From Amorphophallus konjac (lineage: Eukaryota; Streptophyta; Magnoliopsida; Alismatales; Araceae): DNA of 64,000 nt. Numbering within the stretch: the stretch's first letter is position 1; the number at the start of each line of letters is the position of its first letter. Location: positions 179,296,413 to 179,360,412 of the forward strand of contig CM040128.1 of assembly GCA_022559845.1 (NCBI GenBank), written 5' to 3'. The translations under genes were made by a program, and so were the position numbers. This document shows positions 1 through 9,965 of this stretch, one piece after another. Below the pieces are notes generated by a model. It saw only the letters and a program-made list of their open reading frames with translations. It was not told where the DNA came from and searched no databases.

Positions 1-835
1 TTGTTGTTCCACTCGGCTGAGTCTTCTCTTCTTCTTGGTCTTCTAGGAATTCCCCATCATGATTGGAGTCCCTGTCAAAATTTTCAATGTTAGACACACC
101 TTTCTTTCCACTGAAAATAATGTGTGGAGACTCTTCCACTTTCTGATCTGATATGTTAAATACCCTATATGCCCTTGACACTTCAGAGTAACCTAAAAAT
201 ATTCTAGGGGAGCTTTTAGCTTCAAACTTGTCTAAATCTTTCTTGTCATTGTTATGAATAAAACATTTTGTTCCAAAAATTTTGAAATGAAACAAGTTTG
301 GTTTCTTACCTTTTAGAAGCTCATAGGGTGTTTTGTTGTGAATGGGTCTTACCATGGCCCTGTTGATTATGTAAGTTGCTGTATTGGCCGCTTCTGCCCA
401 AAACCTTCTTGGTAACTTACTTTCAATCAGCATGGTTCGGGCCATCTCCACCACAGTTCTATTTCTTCTCTCCACAATCCCATTCTGTTCAGGTGTCCTG
501 GGAGAAAAAAACCTGTGAGTTAGTCCCTCTCTTTCACAAAGATCAGAAAACATGGAGTTTTCAAACTCACCTCCATGATCAGATTGAATAGTACAGATCT
601 TGTGTTTTCCTTCTTGTTTGACCTTATTGAAAAACAGATTAAACTTTTGAAATGCATCAGTTTTATTTGCTAAGAAGAATATCCATGAATATCTAGAGAA
701 GTCATCTATGATGACATAGCCAAACATGTTTCCATTAAGACTCTGAGTTCTAGTGGGACCGAAAAGGTCCATATGGAGAAGTTCCATTGGTCTAGAGGAC
801 AATGGCTCAGATCTTAATTTAAAAGAATTTCTGGT
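1..835 (-). pseudogene. copia integrase core, partial
   Basis: The minus-strand reading gives a copia integrase catalytic core. It would insert element cDNA into chromosomes. Visible motifs are the first acidic block IIDDFSRYSW (about 660-690), the second acidic residue in QSDHGGEFEN (about 555-590), and the catalytic Glu in TPEQNGIVERRNRT (about 455-500). The C-terminal part (FLGYSEVSRAYRVFN) continues to the window edge. I saw no stop where I followed it, but the reading runs off at base 1 and is separated from the upstream protease part by a stop at 836. It belongs to the same broken polyprotein as the next two entries. Confidence 0.8.
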
Positions 836-1403
836 TTATTTGCCTAGAATACAGGTATCACATGATTTTGATATAGAATTGAATTTAATTCTAGGCATGC
901 CTCTAACTAAATCATGCTTGACCAATTTATTTAAAGTAGTAAAGCTAGCATGACCTAGACGTCTATGCCATTCAAAAACATCATTTTCAGAATTGGCAGA
1001 TAAACAAATATTAGATTCAGATTCCTCATCTAAGTCTACTATGTAGACATTATTAATCCTGTTGGCTACAAATTTAACCACATCAGGATTTATTTCAAAG
1101 ATTTTGCATGAATTATCATCAAATACAACCCTGTGACCCTTATCACATAACTGACTAATGCTAATCAGGTTGTGTTGCAGACCTTCCACAAGTAGAACTT
1201 TTTCAATGGAGTTTGTGGAAGTCTTACCTACTGTGCCAACTCCAATTATCTTACCTTTGTTCTTTCCTCCAAACTTGACCAGACCCCCTACCTTCATCTC
1301 TATCTTGCTGAACTTGGATCGGTCTCCTGTCATGTGCCTGGAGCAGCCACTGTCGAGGTACCACTTGTTGTCTTCAGCTGCCAGGCTGACCTACACAACA
1401 AAG
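836..1403 (-). pseudogene. copia protease end and GAG-pre-integrase region
   Basis: The aspartic-protease signature DSGCSRHM is readable near 1330-1370, preceded by WYL, as in copia proteases. It is followed by the GAG-pre-integrase zinc module: HRRLGH (about 960-980), then CDTCILGK just before the stop at 836. The frame differs from the upstream gag frame, so there is a frameshift between about 1333 and 1404, plus a TAG at 1391-1393. Function (cleaving the polyprotein; N-terminal integrase zinc domain) is known for the family. This copy is disrupted. Confidence 0.75.
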
Positions 1404-3572
1404 TCAAGCAAAGTGATTTGGAACCCAAGATGAGTTGGGTCCAAAGACATTGTTCAATTCTCTGATCAAATGTTTAGGAATCCAGATTTGCTTCAACATT
1501 GTTTTCTCTGGCACCTTTACTTCTGTTTTATTGAAATGATAGCCGGCTTGTCTGGAAAAGTAAGTTGTATTCCATTCATTAGGCTTGCCATTTCTAGAAT
1601 ATCTCCTGTAAGTTTGTTGATCAGCAGATTTTTGAAGATGATGATCATTTCTCCAGTAGGTCCTCTTTGGACCCATTTGATTGTAGTACTTCCATCTTTT
1701 CTTCTGATCCCCTTGCTTGGTCCATTTATCATTTATGTTCTGATTGGTAGGCTTAGTGAAATTTTTCATAAAATTCATTCTCATTTTAAAATGTTGACCA
1801 GCATTGTTTTTAGAACTTTCCTTCTGACCTTGAGTTCCCTTACTGCTATTTGAGCTGGATGGTGTGTCCAGCTTTTCTTTTCCCTTCTCTGGGCAGAAGG
1901 TAATGGTTTTGAATTGTAAGGGTCTTTTGTTAGATGGGTCATAGCCTAGACCCTCCTTATTGAAATTAACCCTAGCCCCTAGTATTGCATCCAGACTGGA
2001 TTTTCCTTGGACAAACTTTTCCAAGATTTTCTGTTTGTCTTCCAGCTCCTTTTGAAGGGACTCAGAATTTTTTAGAAGTTCACCATTGACTTTCTTAACA
2101 GCTTCGTATTTTTCTGAGTTCACTCTACTTTCATTTAAGCTTTCTTCAATTCGTATTTTGAGTTCATTCAGCTGATTTTGACTGTCCTGGTTTTCTCCCT
2201 TGAGCTTATCATTTTCTTTTCTTAGTGAGGTCATTTCTTCTAGTTGCTCTTTTAGTTTCTGATTTTCCTCACAGACCTGGGTTTGTTCTTCAACAGTGGT
2301 ATTAAGTTTTCTTTTCAGAACTCTATGCTCTTTACTAAGAGAATTTAACTTATCTAACAATTCACCATAAGCATCCTCCCAGTCATCAATCGAGAAATTT
2401 TCAAAGATAGTTATTACCTCTTCCTCGATGTTTGCCATTAGACAAATTCCTTCTTCATATTCCTCTGAGGAAGTGTCTTCGAGATCTTCTTCTTCCTCAC
2501 TCCATGTGCAGACTATCGCTTGAGGTTTTTTCTTCTTGTGCACCTTTGTGTTCTTCCTCTGAAAGTAGGGACCCTTCTTCTGAAGATCTGGACACTCGCC
2601 TTTCATGTGTCCCTGTCTGTTACAATGAAAACAAGTAAGTCTCTTAGAATTTCTATCCTTATGATTGCTAGATTCAGCATTCTTGCCAAAGGAATATGGC
2701 TTCTTCCTCCTAAAGGTCTTCCCCTTTTTCTTCAAAAATTTTCTGAACTGTCGAGTGAGCATTGCCTGCTCCTCCTGGTCGAGATCAAAAAAACCATCAA
2801 GCTCAGACTCGGACTCGGACTCGGACTCGGGGCTACTGCTGCTGTTCCCGCTGTTGCTACCCTTGTTGCGGGATGCCCTTAGAGCTACATTCTTAGCCTT
2901 CCTATCACTTCCTTCACTGTCTCCTTTGAAATTCATCTCATAGGTCATGAGGGATCCTATGAGTTCATTCACAGTCAAGGTAGTCAGATCTTTTGACTCT
3001 CCAATCACAATGGCCTTAGTGTGCCATGCCGGGGATAGAGATCTCAGAATTTTCCTGACAATGTCTGCCTCAGCTAGCTCTTTCCCTAGCCCCTTAAGAG
3101 TATTCGTGATCAAAGATAACCTAGCATACATTTCAGTAATATTCTCCTCTGGTTTCATTTTAAACAGTTCATACTCAGAGGTGTAGACATTTACCTTTGA
3201 GGCTCTCACTTGAGCCGTACCTTCGTAGATTAGCTGCAGCTCGTCCCACATTCGTTTGGCAGTCTTGTAGGCAGATATGCGAGCATATTCCTCTAGGTGA
3301 ACAGCACACTGGATGATGTTCAACGTCGTCTAGTTGAGTGAAGATAGCTTGACATGGTCATCTGTCCACGCGTCCTCGTTCAGTGGCAGATCATATGGCC
3401 CAACAGTAATTACTCTCAACAGCTTATGGCTCTGAGCCCTGATAAACACTTCCATCCTGTTCTTCCAAAACAGATAGTTATTACCATCAAAAAATGGAGG
3501 GCGACTAATGGATTGACCTTCAGCCATGAAGGTTCTAGGACCATTAGCATTTCCCTGACCGTTCGTCCACAT
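1404..3572 (-). pseudogene. copia gag polyprotein (UBN2-type, zinc knuckle, coiled coil)
   Basis: The reading starts at an ATG at 3572 about 12 bp inside the primer site, runs 80 codons, meets a TAG at 3330-3332, and continues in the same frame to a TGA at 1404. The N-terminal part (PFFDGNNYLFWKNRME) and the following stretch (MWDELQLIYEG, SLSPAWHTK) match the UBN2 gag fold that forms the particle. A CCHC knuckle, CFHCNRQGHMKGEC, sits near 2590-2640 and would bind element RNA. A Ser/Glu dipeptide run is encoded by an actcgg microsatellite at about 2804-2829. A long Lys/Glu/Leu-rich coiled coil follows (about 1990-2370). The single in-frame stop and downstream frameshift make this copy non-functional. 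Confidence 0.8.
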
Positions 3573-3584
3573 GATGCAAACCTA

Positions 3585-3595
3585 CTCTGATACCA
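3585..3595 (-). other. primer-binding site, initiator Met tRNA type (copia)
   Basis: On the minus strand TGGTATCAGAG lies two bases after the LTR end. It is complementary to the 3' end of plant initiator-Met tRNA, the usual primer for minus-strand cDNA synthesis. It fixes the LTR boundary at 3598. Confidence 0.85.
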
Positions 3596-4487
3596 AATGT
3601 TAGAGCAGCAAGAGTGATATAGAAGGGCGGGATGAATAGATCACTCCCGATTTCTGAAACTTCAACGGAAAATCACTACTTCAAAAATCACCCTATCGAA
3701 TATAGCTAAACAAAATAGCTAATGCACTGAGAAACTAAGACAGAGTAATAAGGTGCGATTGGAAGAGGCCGTCCACACACAAGCACATTGCCAAGCAGAT
3801 AGAGAGCATCAACGATTGCAGCAAACCACAGAGGAGACAAGAGATTTTAAGGTGGTTCGATTGTAGTCCACAATCTACATCCACCCCTCACTCCAACTAG
3901 AGTAAGAATTCCACTAGCCAATGCTAGAAACCTGCAGACTCAGTCTGCGAACAATGTGCTGCCACACAGCTTGAATAACCAAGGGAAACAAATTTCTCAA
4001 CCAAACTCTGCTACCCACAGAGCTTGAAACCTGTTCCAGCTACCAGCTAGAACAGAACCGGTGATAGCTCTCCCTTCCTCCAACCTGGAGGGAACTTGCT
4101 AATGACAACCCGTCACTACCAAAACTAGAGATCTACGATCTCTCTTCCTCTGCAGCCCAGAGGGAAATCGGAGTAACACTCCCTTCCTCCAAACACCGGA
4201 GGGAAACAGTTCGAAATCAGAAGTATGAGCAAATACAAAGAAAAATAGAAGAGACACAAAGACCAACGAAGAACAACAGTCGTTTCTGAAAAACCAACAC
4301 AAATGTAGCTTCCGAGGAAGCAATTCTTCAAACCACAGACACTGCTCTCTCTCTCTCAAACATATTCCTCTCAGATCTGGATAAAATGGGACTCTCTGCT
4401 CTTTCTCTTTTCTGGATCGTGTAACCTCACACAAATGCCTTCTGCTCTTTCTTTTCACGATCATCATCTACTGAAGGACGATGCTCC

Positions 4488-4496
4488 ATATATATA
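4488..4496 (-). promoter_or_regulatory. TATA box of copia LTR
   Basis: TATATATA on the minus strand, about 890 bp upstream of the LTR end and 200 bp downstream of the motif array. The position fits the U3/R boundary of the LTR promoter. Confidence 0.5.
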
Positions 4497-4699
4497 GCAG
4501 GCGATTGGCGTGTGGCTTTCAGGTTCCCGCCCATGAACTTTTTGCCAGATCATTTGAATTTCGACCACATGGCAGCATCCTGAATGGCTTGCCATCCATG
4601 TGTCATGTTCCTGGTTTCTTGGATCACGTGCCAGGTGCCAACCTTGGATCACGTGCCCAATCATCAGCCTGAATCACCTGCAGACAGAGACAAAAGGAA

Positions 4700-5812
4700 T
4701 GTATATACTTAGTTAGTTCAGGCTTTTAACATGAGTGTATATACTTCAGAAGTAGCAACTGAATAAGTGTGTACACTGAGAGAGTGTATAGACTTGTAAG
4801 ACTTTATGCAATCTCAGTGGATATACTTGCTGAAGAATGTATTATCATTACAGGAGGGAGTGTGTATACTTCTGTGAAGTGTATGAAGCCACCGAGTGTA
4901 TAGACCTGTTGAGGGAAGGGCTGTACAGACTTTAGGACCTATGAAGACGATTGAATAGACTTTGCCTTAGAAACGAGTGTTTAGACTTTGAAGCAAACGC
5001 CAGGTAAACGATGTGTAGACTTGGCCAGAAAACGTAGGGAAAGGTATGAGTGTATAGACTTGGCCAAACGTAGGGAAATGTGAGGAGTGTATAGACTATG
5101 CTTCACTTCGAGCAGCCACAGTGATGTATAGACTTAGCCTTTGAGACGCTTAGTGAGACGGTGAGCAGTGTGTAGACTTTGATGCCCAACAGCGATGTAT
5201 AGACTTGCAAGTGAGACGCTTAGTGAGACGGTAAGCAGTGTGTACACTTAGCCTTTGAGGAACGATGTATAGACTCTGAATTGTGAAAGCAGACTGCATA
5301 GACTTGGTGTGTTCGAAGGACCATTGTACAGAGTTGGAATGTTTGAGCCAATGTATAGACTTCTGCAGGGCTGCCAGTGTATGGACTTGTACATTACAGC
5401 GAGTGTATAGACTTTGAGGCCGAAGACAGTGTGTAGACTTGAGAAGCTCGAGGCCACTGTATAGACATGGGGTTCAGCTGAGAATGTATGGACTTTGACG
5501 GAGTGAGACAATGTTCAGACTTTGAAGTTACACTGTGGATGTATAGACTTGAATGAGCATGGAGTGTATAGACTTGAAAGTTTGATGGCGATGTACAGAC
5601 TTGTAGATGCGAAGCCAATGTACAGAATTTAAAGGCTATGAACAACAAGGCATGCTGTACAGACTTACTCAATCAAACCGATGTATAGACTTTGAATGAA
5701 TTCAACGGGAGAATGTATAGACATGGCCCCTTTTCGGATGTATAGACTTTCAGATAAACAGACTACAGTCCTATTGTATGGACTTGAATAGAAAGGCCAA
5801 TGAATGGACTGA
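4700..5812. repeat. array of about 38 copies of TGTATAGACTT-like 11-mer
   Basis: A degenerate 11-mer, consensus TGTATAGACTT (plus strand), recurs about 38 times with unrelated bases in between. From 5239 to 5619 start-to-start distances are mostly 25 to 30 bp (for example 5352, 5378, 5404, 5430), mode 26-27. Variants keep length: TGTACAGACTT, TGTGTAGACTT, TGTATGGACTT, TGAATAGACTT. The motif is not palindromic. A longer unit (gagacgcttagtgagacggt) occurs twice, at about 5143 and 5213, showing local duplication. The array sits in the putative U3 of the copia LTR. Confidence 0.9.
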
Positions 5813-6024
5813 CTAAGATGATTAATGTACTGAGGGGTCGACTCATCAGCAAGGAGGGGTCGACCCACCACTCTCCAGACTATACAGACATAGTGTAGAC
5901 AGAATCAAGTAGAGCATATTATCTGACAACCATATGAACTGCACTCATTTACATGGTGAAACATGAATTAATCTAGAGATAGAAGATTGATTTATTGTGT
6001 GAGACATCATCAAAACCGTAGGGA

Positions 6025-8019
6025 TGCAACAAAAACATCAACTGTCCATTTAGACTTAATGGATAAGAAATGAGCCGATTTTGTCAATCTGTCGACAATC
6101 ACCCATATTGCATCAAATCCACTACGAGTCCTAGGTAGACCCATAATAAAATCCATACCAATGCTCTCCCACTTCCATTGGGGTATATCAAGGGGTTTCA
6201 ATTTCCCTGCTGGTCTTAAATGCTCCGCCTTGACTTGCTGACAAACCAAGCATCTACTCACGAAGTCCGCCACTTCCCTTTTCATATTCGGCCACCAAAA
6301 AGATCTCTTCAAATCCTTGAACATTTTAGTACCACCAGGATGAATGGTGTATCTGGATCTATGAGCTTCCTCGAGGATCTTACTCTTTATCTCAGCTACA
6401 TCAGGTACACAAGTTCTTCCTTGAAATAACAATCTTCCATCATCAGCCATCATGAAGTCAAGTCTGTTACCCAAGCTTCCCTTGATTTCTACCAACTCCG
6501 GGTCATCATCTTGTAGAGATTTGATTTCTATCAGTAATTCGGGCTTAAGTTGAATCTGAGAAATTATAACCCGATCCTTGTCAACATTAAGATCCAAACT
6601 AGCTAACTGCTCCAGTAATTTCCATTCTTGTAACATGAGGCTTGACAACTTGGCTATAGGCTTGCGGCTTAAGGCATCTGCCACAACATTACCTTTTCAA
6701 GGATGATACTCAATGGAGAAATCAAAATCCTTTAAATACTCCAGTCATCTTCGCTGCCTCATATTGAGTTCCTTCTGAGAAAATAAGTATTGCAAACTCT
6801 TATGATCTGAAAACACCATGAATGCTTCACCATACAAGTAGTGTCTCCATAACTTCAAGGTGAACACCACTGCTGCTAGATCCAAATCATGAACAGGATA
6901 ATTCTCTTCATGCTTCCTCAACTGCCTAGAAGAATATGCTATCACTTTCCCGTGCTGCATGAGTACACACCCTAAACCAATACCTGAAGCATCAGCGTAT
7001 ACAACAAAACCTCCTTCACCAGAAGGTAAAGCCAAAATAGGTGCAGTAGTCAAACATTCCTTCAAGGTCTGAAAGCTTCGCTCGCAATCTTCTAAGCAAT
7101 CAAATTTGATCTCCTTGCGGGTTAATCTTGTCAGAGGTACCACAATCTTGGAGAAATCTTGAATAAACCTTCGGTAGTAACCTGCTAGGCCTAGGAAACT
7201 TCTCACTTCGGTCACATTAGTAGGGTTAGCCCAATTCTTTACTGCCTCTACCTTCGAATGATCAACAGAAATACCTTCTTTTATGATGATATGTCCTAGA
7301 AAGGACACCTCTCGCAGCTAGAAATCACACTTACTAAACTTGGCATATAACTGATGATCTCTCAATAGTTACAATGCCATCTTCAAATGTTCAGCATACT
7401 CCTCCTCACTCTTAGAATAAATCAAGATATCATCAATGAACACCACGACCCATTGATCAAGATAGGACCGAAACACATCGTTCATCAGCTGCATAAAAGC
7501 TGTATGTGCATTTGTTAGCCCAAAAGGCATTACTACAAATTCGAAATGCCCATACCTGCTGCGGAAGGCTGTTTTGAAGATATCCTCCTCCTTAATTTGT
7601 AACTGATGATATCTAGATCGAAGGTTGATCTTAGAAAAATACTGAGCTCCCGCTATCTGATCAAATAACTCATCAATCCTTGGCAATGGGTATTTGTTCT
7701 TGATAGTCAACTGATTCAATTGCCGATAATCAATGCACAACCTCATCGAACCATCCTTCTTCCGGACGAATAATATAGGGGCTCCCCAAGGGGAAGTACT
7801 TGGTCGAATGAACCCTTTCTCAAGCAATTCCATCAACTGCTGCTTTAGTTCCCTTAGCTCCGCAGGAGACATACGATAAGGAGCTTTGGAAATAGGGGTC
7901 GCACCAGGAATTAGATCAACAGAAAAGATAACTTCCCTCTCAAGAGGAGGTCTTGGTAGTTCCTCAGGAAAGACATCTAGAAAATCTCAGACGACGGAAA
8001 AGTCCTCAATCTCAGTCTT
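6025..8019 (-). pseudogene. element A pol: reverse transcriptase, RNase H, integrase (partial)
   Basis: Reverse transcriptase (about 7369-7872) shows [32 protein letters not shown] and the catalytic [13 protein letters not shown]. RNase H (6745-7308) shows [15 protein letters not shown] and [11 protein letters not shown]. Integrase (6025-6684) shows the HHCC zinc module (HRSRYTIHPG, then CLVCQQVKAEH) and the start of the core, GMDFIMGLP...VIVDRLTKSAHF, ending after the VDVF segment. The third catalytic residue and the chromodomain are missing because of the truncation. Stops at about 7987, 7369 and 6745 break the frame. Known role: copying element RNA to DNA and integrating it; this copy cannot. 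Confidence 0.85.
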
Positions 8020-9498
8020 CTACTCAGGGGTCACAAAAACAAAGGCTAGAAAAGCCTTACATCCTCTTCTCATCAACTTATCAGCTCGAAGAGCCGAAAT
8101 AAGCGGAACAGACTTATGGTGTCTAATTCCTATAAAAGAAAGTCCAGGGTGTCCAGTGAAAGACACAGAACCAGATCTGCAATGAACATTGACGTCATAC
8201 TTAGCCAACCAATCTGCTCCTAGGATTACATCATAATCCTTCATGTCCATGCAAACTAAATCAGCTGGCAGGTTTTGTTCATTGATCAAGACCTTACTAG
8301 AAGGATAGAAATACTTAATTGCTAAACCGGAACCAATAGGAGTTGAAATCACTAACGGAGAATTCATCAAAACTGGCTTCACAGCTAAAGACTTCACAAA
8401 TCTCTGAGAAATAAAAGAATGAGTGGCACCAGTATCAAAAAGAACAAAAGCTGATTTATCATGTATAATAAGAGTACCTTCGACAAGTCCACCTTCCTCG
8501 GTGAGTCTTGTCTCATCTTCTTGCAGAGCCTGGAGCTTGCCATGCTGCTTCCTGATTCCTCGCGGTTTCACCGGGGTAGCTTGCTCAGATAATAGAGGGC
8601 ACTCGGGAATATGGTGTTCCCTACTACCACAATGTAAACAGGCACCCAGCTTGCGCCAGCACTCCTCCATCTTGTGACATGGGTGGTCACAATACTTGCA
8701 TACGCCCTTGAATGGAACAATAGGGCCACGTTTCTTGTCTTCAATCTTCGGCATCTTGCCCTTCCACAAACCATACACGCTAATGGGCCTCTTCCTGCCA
8801 TGACCAGGCTTGATACTCCATAAACCAGTATGGTGTTGTTCAATCTTAACACTCTTCCCACAGATTCTCTCCGTCATTTCTAAAGTATCTTCCAACACTT
8901 GAGCCTTTCTCACCATCTCGGAATAAGTTGAAATTTCCATCGGTGCCAACTGGTTGATATACTGCAGCTTCAGCCCATTAAGAAAGCGCTTAGCTTTCAT
9001 CTTTTCGGTAGATATCAAATGAGTAGCATAACGAGATAGCCGAGAGAATTGAGCTTCATATTCGGCTACAGATAGATTTTGTTGCTTCAAAGTAGCAAAC
9101 TTAGCCACCTTCTTCTCTTGTACTCGATCAGAAAAATATTTACCACTGAAGAATTCCTCGAACTCCTCCAATGTGACTTGTCTATCACCAAGGGTAGCCT
9201 TCACTACGTCCCACCATGTCCTCGCATCACGTTCAAGTTTAAAGGTCGACAAGAGGACACGTTCCTGATCGCTGCATTGCATCACTTCAAAAATCCTCTC
9301 TATCTCTTCAAGCTAGTGCTCGGCTTCATCAGGGTCAGTCGAGCCACCAAATCGCGGGGGATTCATCCCACGAAAGTTTTGATAAAGGTCGCCAGTGCCA
9401 TGATTTGCAGCTCCTCCTTGAGCCACTTGTTGCAAAGCTTGAGTAAGTCCTTGAACCGTGCGCTGCAAGTTCCTCCATTGTGCGCGTTCTCCTGCCAT
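8020..9498 (-). pseudogene. element A gag and aspartic protease
   Basis: The ATG at 9498 begins MAGERAQWRNLQRTVQGLTQ, the same N-terminal pattern as gag of elements G1 and D. A TAG at 9313-9315 interrupts after 61 codons; the frame then runs on to a TAG at 8020-8022. The retrotransposon gag domain covers about 8880-9285 (ARTWWDVVK, YFSDRVQEKK, LSRYATHL). Two zinc knuckles follow, CKYCDHPCHKMEEC and CLHCGSREHHIPEC (about 8600-8710). The protease has LFDTGATHSFIS (about 8400-8450) and the downstream DVILGADWL. Apart from the two stops the reading is complete. Confidence 0.85.
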
Positions 9499-9697
9499 TG
9501 CAAAGTTCTACACGTGGAATAGGTTATATTAGGTTCAATCAAGAATGGATAATCGTGCAATGAGATTATTAACTCAACCCCAGTCTTCTACCCAAATCTC
9601 ACCAGGTTGGGTCCTTAGAGTTATAACAAGGTTATAGGTCCTACAGTATAACTTAGGATCCTAGAACTTAGAGAACCTAGGGATATTAGAAAACTTG

Positions 9698-9709
9698 GCT
9701 CTGATACCA
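9698..9709 (-). other. primer-binding site, initiator Met tRNA type (element A)
   Basis: TGGTATCAGAGC on the minus strand, six bases after the LTR end TGACA at 9716. It gives the element's orientation. Confidence 0.8.
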
Positions 9710-9715
9710 CCAAAC

Positions 9716-9965
9716 TGTCACGTCCCGACGCGGAATATCGGGACCGACAGTAGGAAACGCTAGTAAAGATAACATGATGAGCTAATAATTAACATAATAC
9801 CATGAACAGAAATAACTCCAATTCTATTATAATAACCATCAACGTCTTACAAACCGACTTAAACATAAACAAACATACTCCTTACTCGACTCCGGTACAA
9901 TAACTAACACCAGTTCTAAGACATAGCTAGATGTAAACCACTACAAGGGTTTTCGATCATGTGTT
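9716..9965 (-). repeat. element A 5' LTR, 3' end only
   Basis: The plus strand begins TGTCACGTCCCGACGCGG at 9716, the complement of a typical gypsy LTR end. About 250 bp of AT-rich LTR remain before an abrupt change to the C-rich LINE-like sequence. The start of the LTR is missing from the window. Confidence 0.65.

Larger units (their letters stand above)
1..6024 (-). mobile_element. Ty1/copia LTR retrotransposon, 3' part outside window
   Basis: Read on the minus strand, the order is LTR, primer-binding site, gag, protease, integrase, which is the copia order (integrase ahead of reverse transcriptase). Reverse transcriptase, RNase H and the 3' LTR would lie left of base 1. The coding part is broken by in-frame stops and a frameshift, so it is not autonomous. 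The right limit is approximate: it is set where the neighbouring Ty3/gypsy integrase reading stops (about 6024). The element seems to have inserted into that integrase gene. A long gag with a coiled coil after the zinc knuckle hints at Sirevirus-like relatives, which I cannot confirm. Confidence 0.85.
3598..6024 (-). repeat. copia 5' LTR (right limit approximate)
   Basis: The LTR ends (minus strand) in ...CTCTAACA directly before the primer site, so it begins at 3598 on the plus strand. The other end is unresolved: element A coding is recognisable only from about 6025, and no second LTR is in the window for comparison. Length would be about 2.4 kb. It contains a TATA box at 4488-4496 and the motif array at 4700-5812 upstream of it, i.e. 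in U3. A pair of ggggtcga copies (5834 and 5856) lies at the far end. No gene is seen in this interval; short ORFs there are by-products of the repeated motif. Confidence 0.6.
6025..9965 (-). mobile_element. Ty3/gypsy element A, truncated at both ends
   Basis: On the minus strand the order is LTR end, primer site, gag, protease, reverse transcriptase, RNase H, integrase: the Ty3/gypsy order. The coding region stays in one frame from 9498 to about 6025, interrupted by nonsense codons and no obvious frameshift. Integrase ends abruptly at about 6025, where the copia LTR begins. The LTR is cut at about 9965 by the LINE-like segment. Confidence 0.85.

Noticed and set aside
4700..5812. CRISPR-like repeat-spacer array
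   Set aside because: The repeat is only 11 nt and degenerate, spacers vary in length, and it lies in a plant retrotransposon LTR with no cas-type genes.
5248..5871. Minus-strand ORFs with VYTL or SLYIG repeats as repetitive proteins
   Set aside because: They are translations of the TGTATAGACTT array in several frames, and the array spacing is not a multiple of three.
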